64,000 nt of DNA from Prionailurus bengalensis. Lineage: Eukaryota > Chordata > Mammalia > Carnivora > Felidae. The notes beneath the pieces are model-generated. The model was not told where the DNA came from. It saw only the letters and a list, made by a program, of their open reading frames with translations, and did not search any database. Of the stretch, positions 1-10,845 are shown in pieces. The translations under genes and the position numbers were made by a program. Numbering within the stretch: position 1 is the stretch's first letter; every line of letters begins with the position of its first letter. The stretch is from positions 11,054,001 through 11,118,000 of the forward strand of contig NC_057348.1 of NCBI RefSeq assembly GCF_016509475.1, read 5' to 3'.

Positions 1-12
1 ATATTAAAAAAA

Positions 13-52
13 GATTCTGTGTCTCTCTCTTGCTCTCTGTCCCTCCCCTTCT

Positions 53-94
<42 letters not shown>

Positions 95-113
95 AATAAA
101 TAAACATAAAAAA
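13..113 (+). mobile_element. SINEC_Fc-type SINE, 3' tail only
   Basis: The TC-rich tract and the terminal AAAAATAAATAAAC tail of a feline tRNA-Lys-derived SINE are present, and the tRNA-like head is missing. It abuts an L1 fragment. Family named from general knowledge of felid SINEs. Confidence 0.75.
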
Positions 114-117
114 AATA

Positions 118-600
118 AGTGTCTTGTAGAATTCACCTGTGACTCCATCTGGTCCTGAACTTTTAGTTTTAGGTAACTTTTTGTTTACCAATTCCACTTT
201 GTTACTGACAATTAATCTGTTCAGATCCTGTATTTCTTCCCAGTTCTGTTTTGGAAGTTTGTATTTTTCTAGGACTTTATCCTTTCACCTGGGTCATCCT
301 CTTTGTTGGCATATATTTTTTAATAACATTCTCTTACAATTCTTTGTATTTATATGGTGTCAGTTGTTATTTCTTTCTCATTTATGATTTTACTTACTTG
401 GGTCATTGCCCTTTTTTTTCTTGATGAATGTGGCTAAGGGTTTGTCAATTTTGTTTATCTTTTCAAAGAACCAGCTGTTGCTTTCATTGATTTCGTTCCA
501 TTCATTTTTTAAATCTCTGTGTCATTTATTTCACCTCTGTGTTATTTCCTTTCTTCTACTCTCATTGGCTTTGTTTATTCTTCAGGAAAGAGTACTTTGA
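118..600 (-). mobile_element. L1 ORF2 fragment (linker to RT region)
   Basis: Read on the minus strand, this encodes decayed pieces of L1 ORF2. The stretch at about 420-470 corresponds to the INKIDKPLA segment, and that at about 130-160 to the PGPDGF segment before the reverse transcriptase. It is truncated at both ends and has no coding capacity. Confidence 0.8.
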
Positions 601-882
601 ATATAAAATCAGTACTGGATAGTGACTTAGTGGCATATCAAACGTGAGCGGCCTTAACTTCATTTCATTGGTCTTATATCCATATAGACATTTAGCCTCT
701 TTCTATTTAGAAGAGAGATCCTTCTTCCTTCTTCAATGTGAATCAGCTACCAATGTTCTCGGTCCTCCCCTCAGCCACGCTCCGCTAGACTTTTTTCCTT
801 TTAACTCTATCATTGTAGCTTAATTATATATAATCATCTGTGTACATTTAAAGTTTATAGTTTGACACTTGTGAGCACAGCA

Positions 883-966
883 TAACATAAAGAGTCTGTC
901 GAATCAGTATGTTGTATACCTGAAATTAATGATTTTGTGTGTCAATGATACTTCAAAAAATTTTTT
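883..966 (+). mobile_element. L1 3'-end stub
   Basis: It carries the carnivore L1 terminal motif (a GTATACCTGAAA-type segment, then ATGATACTTC and an A-rich end). It is heavily 5'-truncated. Confidence 0.6.
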
Positions 967-1246
967 AGTAAATTAAACGGTTTGTTCTATTAAGGGAATC
1001 ATAAATATTTAGGAGCACCTTCTGAACATTCATTTGTATGTAATTCCAGAAAGTACACAATAAGCTTTAACTGCTTTGTTCTGTAACTTATTAAAATGTA
1101 ATCCCCTTGAGGTTCAGTTTTCTTATTTCTGCAGATAATGTGGGATAATAAAACTAATTTCAGAGGGATGTTGTGGGAAATAAACAACTGTGTGGTAACA
1201 TTATGTGGATTCCAAAGAAAATGCTCAATGGTGAGGGGTAGATATG

Positions 1247-1268
1247 GTGTGTGTGTGTGTGTGTGTGT
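1247..1268. repeat. (GT)n microsatellite
   Basis: About 11 GT units are visible in the sequence. Confidence 0.9.
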
Positions 1269-1719
1269 GCGTTTATACATTTTTCTTTCAAGTAAACATG
1301 GACACTCATGTGTGCACACACAGATTCATTATTAGGAAAGCTTTCATGTCAAAATAAACTTGAGAGAAAGTGGGAGAGGACAAAAATGAAAAGAACATTT
1401 GGATTAACATGAAAATAAAAGTAGGTAAAAATTTGAACATAAATATTTAAGGTAGAACAAGTGGCCTTAATGTTTTAGTTTGTCTACTTCAGTGCCTGCA
1501 AGACAGTACAGCTCATGGCTTAGAGGATTTTTTGTACCAGCTGTTGGGGTTGAGAGACTCCAAAGTGACTTCAGATTTGGTGTTTTACATAAAATGGTAT
1601 TTCAACACCAAATAGCCTTATTTGAAAGAATATAAACATGATCCAAGGCTGAATTTCATTTCTCTAAACAGAGTGTTATTGGGTAACTATCCGGAATAGA
1701 TATTTATTGTGGTTGTGAC

Positions 1720-2150
1720 AAATTCCATGCCGCTGGCTTAGAACAAATAAATTTATGTTCTGATAGTTCTGGAAGTCAGAAGTCTGAAGTAGGTCTCCCT
1801 GGGCTAAAATCACTCTGTCTGGGGGAGGTCCTGGGGAACTAAAGCCGCCTGTATTCCCTGACTCATATTCCCTCCCTTTATCTTCAAAGCCAGCAACATA
1901 GCATCTCAAATTTCTCTGTGATTCCTACTCTTCTGCCTCTGTCTTCCATATCTGGAGGCACCTTGTGATCTATTGAGCCCACCTGGATCATCAGAACAAA
2001 TTTCTCTTCAGGTCAGCTGACTAGCAATGTTAACACCATTTGTCACCCTAATTCTCACTTGCCACGACACAAGATATATTCGAAAAGTCTGGAGATTAAG
2101 ATGTGGAAATATTTGGGGGACATTATTCTGCCTACTAAAAGTCTTTTTCA
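1720..2150 (+). repeat. Ancient interspersed repeat, family not assigned
   Basis: It resembles a common mammalian repeat with a ctggaagtcagaagtct-type block near its start and a gatgtggaaatatttggggg-type block near its end. Related copies lie at 47925-48415 and, shortened, at 58490-58640, each in the same place upstream of an OR promoter. I could not name the family with confidence. Confidence 0.5.
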
Positions 2151-2490
2151 TGGGTGTATTTGAGGCCAACTCAGCAGTCCTCAGATTAAAGAATCAAATA
2201 CAGACTTTTTTTCAAACACTAGGGTGAGTCCTAAGACTTTTCTTTCAAAACCACACATAAAGAGGATCTCATGGCTCATTTATTAAAATCATCCAGAGTT
2301 ATAAATGGTAAACCCTCAACTCAATGAATTCAAAATCAGCTCAAGGTGAAGGTAAAGTGCAAGCTGGTTAGACCTCTGGTAGGCAGGCAAGTTCATGAGC
2401 GTAATACAAAACTGGATTCACCTGACTTCCAGTCTGATATCCCAGCAACAGAGTATCAGCAGGAAACTTTTCTTTTCCCACCGCTCCAGT

Positions 2491-2573
2491 GGCCCACGGG
2501 GAAATGATGTGCTCCAACGTGGGAGTAACAATGGAAACAGTGTCTAATGAGCAGACATAGGGAGCTATAAATA
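2491..2573 (+). promoter_or_regulatory. OR promoter module of U1
   Basis: There is a TATA box (TATAAATA, 2566-2573). An EBF/Olf-1-like imperfect palindrome (GGCCCACGGGGAAAT, 2491-2505) lies about 75 bp upstream and is followed by ATGATGTGCT. A homeodomain-type TAATGA (2545-2550) sits 21 bp before the TATA box. The same order and spacing recur in five more modules here. EBF and Lhx2-type sites are established features of OR promoters; use of these particular sites is inferred. Confidence 0.65.
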
Positions 2574-2595
2574 TCTCCTCCACTGCAGAATGTCA

Positions 2596-2783
2596 TCATC
2601 GGAAACCTTGTATATGGCAAGGCATGGTTGTTGCTTTTGGGACCCAGGTCTGTGCAGAGGGACCAATGCTTCACTCCATCCTGCTGTCCTGTCTGGGGAC
2701 AGAGCTTTGGTCTCCATGATCAACCATCCAGGGACAAAGTCGGACCTCCACACAGAGACGTTCTTCTTATAGACCCCATCCAT
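2596..2783 (+). other. Noncoding first exon of OR unit U1 (predicted)
   Basis: It runs from about 30 bp after the TATA box to a splice donor GTGAGT at 2784-2789. It is alignable by eye to the first exons at 26838-27022, 50078-50262 and 59211-59394. The base pair before the donor is AT rather than the AG of the other copies, so the donor may be weaker. It has no long ORF of its own and would be spliced to the coding exon at about 6530. The transcription start is inferred. Confidence 0.55.
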
Positions 2784-3414
2784 GTGAGTCTCAGAGCTCA
2801 GTGGTTATTTTGGGAAAGATTCTGAGAGAATGGAATCTGAGAGATTTTACCTGCGGTCACCTGAGACGAGGTAGATTCATTTACAATTAATTTATGTAAT
2901 ATGTTTAAAAGAGAAGCTCCACTGGACTCAGCAATACAGGAGTCATTGTTGACAATGAGCGGTGGGAATGGAAGTCCAGTTGGATGAGAATGAGGAAGGA
3001 GTGGTGGGGAGGAGGACACAAATTGGTCACGGTGAAATTAGAACATACCTACGAGTTTTGCAGCTAAGGGGAGTAGGAAAACAGAGTATCAAGCTTGAAG
3101 GCATGTGCCGTGAGCTTTTCAAGATGTGGTGTTTTTGAGCATGTTCTGTGTTTGTAGAAAGACCCAGAGCCATGGAGGTAGCTGTTTCCTTGCAACAGCA
3201 CTTCTTGAGACACATTTCTCAGCATCACCTTTCACATGGAGTATTCACATAAAATTTGTATTCCATATACGAAAGAGTGTATGCTAACTAGCTTTACTGC
3301 GTAATACTTCATTACCAAGTTGTATAGAAACTAGGAAGATATTTGTTCAACATAGAAGAAAAAACTCAGCCAATCTCTTCACCAGTGATAACCATCCACT
3401 TGCTAACGAGAAGG

Positions 3415-3590
3415 AACCATTGTAAGCCTTTTACATACACTCACTAACGCCGTCTACCACCCTAGGAGGATGGACACTGCTTATCCCCTCTATCTGAGTA
3501 AGGATATTCACATTTGGAATAGATTCATTGTCTTTCTCAAGTTCAAACAGCTTATATGGGGTAGATCTGACATTCAAAAGCTGGTTTTCT
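3415..3590 (-). mobile_element. MIR fragment
   Basis: A diverged MIR core is recognisable on the minus strand (a tctgagtaaggatattcac-type block, then the tcaagttcaaacagctt segment). Assignment is by eye. Confidence 0.5.
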
Positions 3591-4190
3591 GATTCCAAAA
3601 GTTTTGCATTTAAAATCGTTCAGAAAACTCTTGTTCTGCATCTTGAAAAATCCCTTCTGTTGTTGTACACTGTGTAATTTCTGTTGTCTTACGTAGGTTT
3701 CTTCCATTTGCACATTTTTCTAGAGGGATATTCAATCATTAAAATGTCTTAACATAAATAACGCCACTCCTCTCTGGGTTAGATATACTGTTTTGTTCTG
3801 GTTTTGTTAATTATTCTGGGCATGAGGGTATGTAACTGGGGCTGGAATGCTGCCAGAGCCAGGGAAGTTTTCTCATCACAGTCTCTCAGGGACAACCTGA
3901 GTTTCTTAGATCTTCTTTCCCCTGTGTCCATCTCTTTCCTCTCTGTGCTCTTGGAACCGATTTCTTTTGTTTATTTAAATACAGGACACAAGATGATCTA
4001 ATTAAAATGGAGCCCCATATTTACATGTCCATGGCTTTCTAACTAGAATTTAAGTACTATTTACACATTCTTTAGGGTAAAGGTAATCTGATGTTGATAG
4101 CTTGCCTTGTATCGTTTCTTTCAAAATTATGGTGGTTGCATGTGAGAAAAGCATGATGGTAACGCAGCGCCAGGAGGCCACAGTGCACTC

Positions 4191-4252
4191 TGTGTGTGCG
4201 TGTGTGTGTTCACGTGTGAGTGTGCATTGCGTGTGTGTGCACGTGTGTGTTG
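4191..4252. repeat. Imperfect (TG)n microsatellite
   Basis: An interrupted TG/CG-rich tract. Microsatellites occupy the corresponding intron position in U2 (15299-15330), U4 (28195-28234) and U7 (62787-62808). Confidence 0.8.
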
Positions 4253-4569
4253 TGGGGCACAAGCAGTCCTCAGGGCAATGGTACCTGAGTTCATATACTC
4301 CAATATGTGACCTTTAAATGCTAGGATGTTAACCAATGGACGGAAATAAGGAAGGGATCTATCTCAATTCACAGAATACCTTGGAACAAAATTTTAAAAA
4401 TGCCAAGAACATCTTGGGAAGGAAGGACTGCCTGTCTTTTCAAGTTTCAACAGTGGCAGGAGAGCCACCTTGCCCCTCAGTATTCTCTGCCAACACCTCT
4501 TATCCCCATGCATTCCCTCCCCATGCTGACTTCATTGTGAGATTTGAATATCTGGACTAAACGCCTTCT

Positions 4570-4840
4570 CCAGGGCCTTGGCTCTGTTTTCCCTGCAGGG
4601 CACACGCTTCCCCCAATATTCTCCTGCTTCCTGCCAAGTCTTTCTGGAAGCCTCTGTTAAAGTGTCACCTTCTTTGCAGGCCTTCCTGAACACCTATTAA
4701 AAAATAGAGCCCTCCCCATCCATTCCTTTCTATACCTACTTTTTTTTTGTTTTGCATAGCACCTGTCACCATCTGACATGGTATATGATTTTTTATGTTT
4801 TATATATATATTCTTTCTCCGATTTGGATTGTAGGGACTT
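4570..4840 (+). mobile_element. L2 3'-end fragment
   Basis: It has the L2 landmarks CAGGGCCTTGGCTCTG (relative of the CAGGGCCTTTGCACT block), CACCATCTGACATGGTATAT and a terminal GATTGTAGGGACTTT. It sits in the last part of the OR intron, as do the L2 pieces in U4, U6 and U7. Confidence 0.8.
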
Positions 4841-4851
4841 TTTTCCTGCAA

Positions 4852-5238
4852 GTATTTATTTAAATTCCAGGTAGTTAACATATGGTGTAATATTAGTTTC
4901 AAGAATAGAATTTAGTGATTCAACACATATACAATACCCAGTGCTCATCAAAAGTGTCCTTCTTAATCCTCAACCAATATTTAACCCACCCCCTCCACCA
5001 TCCCCCTGTAGCAACCCTCATTTTGTTCTCTAGATTTACAAGTCTGTTTCTTGGTTTGCCTCTTCCCCCCCTCCCATGTTCATTTGGTTTGTTTCTCAAA
5101 TTCCACATATGAGTAAAATCATACAGTATTTGTCTTTCTCTGACTGACTTATTTTGCTTAACATAATACTCTCTAGATCCATCTACATTGTTGGAAATGG
5201 CAAGATTTCATTCTTTTTGTGGCTGTGTAATATTTCAG

Positions 5239-5276
<38 letters not shown>

Positions 5277-5430
5277 CACACATAACATATACCACACCTT
5301 CCTTGTCCATTCATCAGTCTACGGACATTTGGGCTCTTTCCATAACTTGGCTATTGTTGATAATGCTGCTATAAGCATCAGGGTGTGGGTATCTCTTTGA
5401 GTTAGTATTTTTATATGCTTTGGGAAAATA
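4852..5430 (-). mobile_element. L1 3' end (3' UTR plus ORF2 C-terminus)
   Basis: Reading leftward, it runs from late ORF2 (atagcagcattatcaacaat, about 5347-5375) through a (GT)n run at 5243-5273 to the L1 3' UTR near 4852. It is 5'-truncated and faces another L1 head to head. Both copies have their own 3' end, so they are separate insertions. Confidence 0.85.
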
Positions 5431-5431
5431 C

Positions 5432-6457
5432 TATGTACTGCAATTATGGAATGGGAGGAGGTATTTGCAAAAGACTTATCTAATAAAGGGTTAGCATCCA
5501 AAATCTATAAAGAACTTATCAAATTCAGCACCCAAAACACAAATAATCTAGTTAAAAAAATGGGCATTAAATATGAATAAACATTTTTTTCCAAAGAAGA
5601 CATCCAAATGGCTAACAGACACATGAAAAGATGCTCAATATCACCCATTGTCTGGGAAATACAAATAAAAACTACAATGAGATATTACCTTACCCCTGTC
5701 AGACAGGCTACAATCAAGAACACAGGAAACGAAAGATGTTGGAGAGGACGTGGAGAAAGGGGAACCCTCTCTCTCTGTTGGTGGGAAGGCAAATCGTGCA
5801 TCAGCTCTAGAAAACAGTATGAAGATTGCTCAAAACATTAAAAACAAAACTATCCTATGATTCAGCAGTTGCACTACTAGGTATTTACCTAAAGAACATC
5901 AAAAATACTAACCCAAAGGAATACATGCACCCAGATGTTTATAGCAGCAATATCTACACCAGCCAAACTACGGAAATGGCCCAACTATCTATACATACAT
6001 GGACATGTATGTGTCCACATGTGTGCTGGGTGCATGTATATATACACACATATATTAATATATACAATGGAATCTTACTCAGCCATCAAAAAGAATGAAA
6101 TCTTGCCATTTACAACAATGTGGATGGAGCTAGAGTTTATTATGCTAAGCAAAATAAGTCAGAGTAAGACAAATACCATATGATTTCACTCACCTGTGGA
6201 TTTAAAAAAGAAAACAAATGGACAAAGGGAAAAAAGAGAGAGGTAAACCAAAAAATACACTCTTAACTGTAGAGGACAAACTTGTCAATGGGGAGGGAGG
6301 TGGGGTTTGGGGGAAATAGCTGATGGGGATTTAGGAGCGCACTGGTCCTAAAGAGCGCTGGTCAAGTGTGGAAGTGTTGAATCACTGTATTCTACACCTG
6401 AAACTAGTTTTACACTGTATGTCTACTACCTGGAACATAAATTAAAACTTTAAAAAA
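5432..6457 (+). mobile_element. L1 3' end, 5'-truncated
   Basis: It covers late ORF2 (GVSKIYKELI-like region, MKRCS and YHLTPVRQA blocks, MESYSAIKKNE near 6068) and the 3' UTR, ending in an A-rich tail. ORF2 is interrupted by several frame changes. It inserted about 70 bp before the OR acceptor, and the unit sequence resumes at about 6480. Confidence 0.85.
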
Positions 6458-6545
6458 AGAAAAAAAGAAAATGAATAAATAAAGCCATTTGCTTGAAAAT
6501 TAATCATGTTCTTTTTTTTCTTTTCTAAGTAGTCAACTCCACCAG

Positions 6546-7712
6546 ATGGAACTAGGCAATGATACACACATTTCAAAATTTCTTCTTCTGGGATTTTCAG
6601 AGGAACCAGCATTATGGCCCCTCATATTTGGGCTTTTCCTCTCCATGTACCTGATCACTGTGTTTGGGAACCTGCTCATCCCCCTGGCCATCAGCTCTGA
6701 CTCCCACCTCCACACCCCCATGTACTTCTTCCTGGCCAACCTGTCCTTTGTAGACATCTGCTTCACGTCCACCACTGTCCCAAAGATGCTTCTGAATATC
6801 CAGACTCAGAGCAAGGTCATTAACTATGCAGGCTGCATTAGCCAGATGTATTTTTTCTTACTCTGTGCAGAGCTGGATGACTTTCTCCTATCTGCAATGG
6901 CTTATGACTAATTTGTGGCCATCTGTCACCCCCTGCACTACACCATCATCATGAACCCCCAGCTCTGTGGATTGCTTGTTCTGGTGTCCTGGATCATCAG
7001 TGTTACAAATTCCTTGTTACAAACAATGGTGTTGCAGCTGTCCTTCTGTACAGACATGGAAATCCTCCATTTTTTCTGTGAACTCAATCAGATGATCCAA
7101 CTTGCCTGTTCTGACACCTTTCTTTTTTAAAAAAATTTTTTTTTCAACGTTTTATTTATTTTGGGGACAGAGAGAGACAGAGCATGAACGGGGGAGGGGC
7201 AGAGAGAGAGGGAGACACAGAATCGGAAACAGGCTCCAGGCTCTGAGCCATCAGCCCAGAGCCCGACGCGGGGCTCGAACTCACGGGCCGCGAGATCGTG
7301 ACCTGGCTGAAGTCGGACGCTTAACCGACTGCGCCACCCAGGCGCCCCCTGACACTTTTCTTAATGACATGATGATGTATTTTGCAACTGTGCTGCTGGG
7401 TGGTGCTCCCCTGGCTAGGGTCCTTTACTCTTATTCTAAGATAGTCTCCTCCATATGTGGGATCTCATCAGCTCAAGACAAGTACAGAGCATTTTCCACC
7501 TGTGCGTCTCACCTCTCGGTTGTCTCCTTGTTTTATTGTACCAGCCTAGGAGTGTACCTCAGCTCTGCTGCTATCCAGAGCTCCCACTCAAGTGCACAGC
7601 CTCGGTGATGTACACGGTGGCCACGCCCATGCTGAACCCCTTCATCTACAGCCTGAGGAACAAAGACATAAAGAGGGCTCTGAAAAGAATCGTTGGGGTT
7701 CCAGTGACATAA
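6546..7712 (+). pseudogene. Olfactory receptor family 7 pseudogene (SINE-disrupted)
   Basis: The reading starts at 6546 with MELGNDT (an N-glycosylation site at N5) and shows TM1-TM2 hallmarks (GNLLIPLA, LHTPMYFFLANLS). Three lesions are visible. First, the MAYDRF motif ends in TAA at 6909-6911 instead of arginine. Second, a minus-strand SINE at 7125-7348 splits the exon after SDTFL. Third, one base is missing near 7596 in the stretch that reads SSATAS in the relatives. After that the frame gives PMLNPFIYSLRNKD and ends at 7712. Without the SINE the exon would match the usual OR length. It was formerly an odorant-sensing GPCR; it is closest by eye to the ORs at 53612 and 63564. It cannot make a full receptor; a truncated product of about 121 residues is the most it could encode. 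Confidence 0.92.
7125..7348 (-). mobile_element. SINEC_Fc inserted in the OR pseudogene
   Basis: A nearly consensus feline SINE on the minus strand. Its head GGGGCGCCTGGGTGGCGCAG reads at the right end and its T-rich tail at the left. It is flanked by a 14-bp target-site duplication, ctgacacctttctt at 7111-7124 and ctgacacttttctt at 7349-7362, with one mismatch. Confidence 0.93.
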
Positions 7713-9769
7713 GGACCAATTGTCCAGGGACTGAAGACATGCCCGTGATTGCAGGGCTCAAAACCTCAGAGCTAGAATCTGCCGTTCTTTGATCAGACTC
7801 TGGAAGAAGAATCTGCTTTTTCTATTTATTTCCCAGAATTTCATTTGCTTGACTTCAGCTTCTCCATATTTTTTTAAGTAACTCACTTATTAAGCCTCTG
7901 CTCTGTCTGATATATAGACAGTTTCCCCTTTGTCTATTTCCTACTTTTTCAAAGATTTTTTCAGTTTTGATGAAAAAAATACTTGGAAATTCCCACTTGT
8001 CTCCTGGGGTAACATGAATTTCTTAAAAACAATTTCTACTCAAACAACATATATCATTCCAAGTAATTTTTCTCCTAAATTTTACTAAAAGGATAGCCAT
8101 GAGTTATATTACTCATATAGAAAAAGGAAAACAGTGTGGATGTTCCTAAAAAAATTAAAAATAGAACTACCCTATGACCTAGCAATAGCACTGCTAGGAA
8201 TTTACCCAAGGGATATAGGAGTGCTGATGCATAGGGGCACTTGTACCCCAATGTCTATAGCAGCACTTTCAACAATAACCAAATTATGGAAAGAGCCTAA
8301 ATGTCCATCAACTGACGAATGGATAAAGAAGATGTGACTAATATATACAATGGAATACTACTTGGCAATGAGAAAGAATGAAATCTGGCCATTTGCAGCA
8401 ACATGGATGGAACTGGAAGGTATTATGCTAAGTGAAATAAGTTGGGCAGACAAAGACAGATACCATATGTTTTCACTCATAGGTGGATCTTGAGAAACTT
8501 AACAGAAGACCATGGAGGAGGCGGAGGGAAAAAAAAAGTTACAGAGAGGGAGGGAGGCAAACCATAAGAGACTCTTGGATACTGAGAACAAAGTGAGGGT
8601 TGAAGGGGGTGGGGGAGAGGGGAAAGTGGGTGATGGGCATTGAGGAAGGTACCTGTTGGGATGAGCACTGGGTGTTGTTTGGAAACCAATCTGTCAATAA
8701 ATTATATTTTAAAAAAAGAAAAAACTACTTTTGATAACCAAGACCATTCACATAATTTCATAATACAGGAAAGTATGAGACCCCAGTTTTTCACTTGTGT
8801 GTATCAATACTTTCTCCTTCACTGCCTTGACTTCTCGTTCTGACAATGTAGACTAATATAGTTCATCTTATAGGTAAGCCATTGCATTCCATTCTCCTTA
8901 TGATGATCATGTTCTCCTATGCAGCTGTATCCACAGTGCTTACAACAGTGATTGGCAAAATGATCACCAAATACATGTCTCCAAATGGCGTTTACAACAG
9001 AAACACATATTTGAATAAATTAATTTCATATGGCCTTTGAGTCGAGGAAGATCTTAACTATGATGAAGAAAAATCGAAATTATACTGGGTATTGCTGAGC
9101 AAAATATTTCATTTTGTGCTGTCCATCTACTCACTGAAGTATGGAGTTAGTTTGGTGTCCATGTACTAGAGTTGTATTTTTTCCATGTTTTCCAAAAACA
9201 TGTTTGTGGTGTTTTTACTGAATCATCTTACTCTTTCTGCTGCTACAGATAGGAATCATTCTGCTGCTCTAAATGAAAGATCATAACCATGCTATGGGCA
9301 ATGATTGAACAATACCAATATCATCTTTTATATATCATACATATATATCCTCATGATCAAAGGATGACTCTTTAGACATTGAATTCCTGTCCAGTCATAT
9401 GATTCAGGTCACAACTTTGGTGCCAAGAGTCTTGTTCTCCCAACTTCTCTTGATTACCTGGTTGGAACCCTAAAGAAGTCTCTTTATAACACAGCCTATC
9501 TAAAATAAATTTTAATAACAGAGTAACCGTGACTTCTGTCCCCAAATATCAGCACAAATACCTAAAATGGGAAGAAGCATATTATTATAATTCCTCTGGG
9601 TTCTGGTTGCTGTTATAATTATATCTGTTCCCTAGGACTGTGTAACAAACCCTTCTGAAAACACCTGTTTTAATATAATGTCTTTGTAATCGAATGGGAT
9701 TGTCTGGTGGGAGTTGTTCTGATCTATTCAATTCTGTGCTACTTATCAGTCTCTACATTGTGTTTCTTT
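7713..9769 (+). other. 3' flank of OR unit U1
   Basis: No gene seen. 7713-8120 and 8728-9500 align by eye to the 3' flanks of the ORs at 30128-31000, 54581-56100 and, for the first part, 15653-16010. An L1 3' end interrupts it. The end at about 9640-9769 matches the block at 56480-56625 and 26380-26525, which is the upstream edge of the next unit. Confidence 0.55.
8121..8727 (+). mobile_element. L1 3' end, 5'-truncated
   Basis: It encodes remnants of late ORF2 (YDLAIALLGIYPRD, WKEPKCPSTDEWIKK) followed by the 3' UTR (GATGAGCACTGGGTGTT motif near 8660) and an A-rich tail. It is inserted in the OR 3' flank. Confidence 0.88.
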
Positions 9770-9770
9770 T

Positions 9771-9905
9771 TTTTTTAAAGAAACTTTTATTTTATTTTAT
9801 CTTATCTTACTTTATTTTATTTTATTTTATTTTATTTTATTTTATTTTATTTTAGAGACAGCACATGAGTGGGGAAGAGCTGCAAAGGAAGAGAGAGAGA
9901 AAGAG

Positions 9906-9948
<43 letters not shown>

Positions 9949-10070
9949 CTCAAACAGGCTCAACATTCAGCATGGAGCCTGATGCAGGTCTTAAACTCAT
10001 GAACCGTGAGATCATGACCCGAGCCGAAATCAAGAGTCAAACGCTTAGCTACCAAGCCACCTAGGCACTC
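9771..10070 (-). mobile_element. Older CAN SINE with microsatellite tail
   Basis: The tRNA-like head reads on the minus strand at about 10070-9960 (degenerate GAGTGCCTAGGTGGC). Leftward follow a (GA)n tract (about 9891-9946) and a (TTTTA)n tract (about 9788-9853). It is more diverged than the SINE at 7125. Confidence 0.75.
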
Positions 10071-10845
10071 CTATTTTTCATTTTCTTACTGACAGGGTTG
10101 AGCAGGCACTTCAATACTCTTCTTGTGTCAGTCCTTGCTATACACAAGAAATAAAGTGCTTCATTCTTAGCCATAATAAATTACCCTTTAGGCATGTTTC
10201 TGACTTGTTTTCATATCTTTGTTATTCCTTATTGGTCTTCTTGGCATTTGGGGAGTAGATCTATTTCTGAAAGTTGCATCACCTTTGGCCATCATCTGGA
10301 AGGTATTTTTCTTCATCATTTGACTAAAGATCACCTTTCCATTCTAGAAGTCTATATGAATCTGTGTATCTTTGTGTAAGATGAAATCACAACTTACTCA
10401 CTGCTTCTTCCCCACGTTGTAAATGCCCTTTTGATATACCTTTTCATTTCCAAGTCTTTGGCAATCTGCCCTTGAATTAGTGACCAATGTTGGTTTCATT
10501 AGGTTATTGTTCTTGTAAGTCTTTATGTAAGTTAGTAGCACATATTCATTCAATTGTGTTGTTTTCATTCAATATAGTTGTTTAGAAACAGTAGACTTAA
10601 CCAAATGTTATTCTCACTGATTTTCTTTGTTCCAGAAGTCTTATAAAATTTCTCTTCCATTTTATGCATGAACTCCTATTCATACACTTTCATACAAATG
10701 TTTCAGTAAGATCCTATGCTCATCATGAATGCTCTTTATATTTCAGTACAGGCTTTTCTTCTACCTTGTGTCCCTTTTCCTTCTTTCCTAACAATTCCTC
10801 ATGGACTTGTCTCCAATCCACTAATGTAATGCTGGCTCCTTTTTT
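10071..10845 (+). other. Intron remnant of OR unit U2, 5' part
   Basis: The sequence aligns by eye to U7 intron 60600-61318 and, inverted, to 23276-23560. Examples are the blocks around 10194-10379 and 60740-60860. No promoter or first exon was found before it. No gene. Confidence 0.55.

Larger units (their letters stand above)
601..2489 (+). other. Upstream flank of OR unit U1
   Basis: No gene was recognised. The sequence is paralogous by eye to the upstream flanks of U7 (about 56990-58900), U6 (about 47700-49930) and U2/U3 (16080-16440). Shared blocks include the stretch before 1330 and that around 57240-57500. Inside are a short L1 3' end (about 883-966), a (GT)n run (1247-1268) and an old interspersed repeat (1720-2150). 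Confidence 0.6.
2784..6529 (+). other. Intron of OR unit U1
   Basis: It is bounded by the GTGAGT donor and a pyrimidine-rich acceptor ending at 6529 or 6532. It holds a MIR fragment (about 3415-3590), a TG-rich microsatellite (4191-4252), an L2 fragment (about 4570-4840) and two head-to-head L1 3' ends (4852-6457). The block around 3780-4080 has counterparts in U4 (27720-28060), U6 (52260-52530) and U2 (about 14950-15200). No independent gene was seen. Confidence 0.55.

Noticed and set aside
4852..6457. Possible twin-primed L1 in the U1 intron
   Set aside because: Both oppositely oriented pieces contain their own L1 3' UTR, so they are two insertions, unlike the element at 47093.
7300..7348. 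tRNA-like A and B box sequences in the SINEs
   Set aside because: They belong to tRNA-Lys-derived SINE heads, with no complete tRNA cloverleaf; not tRNA genes.
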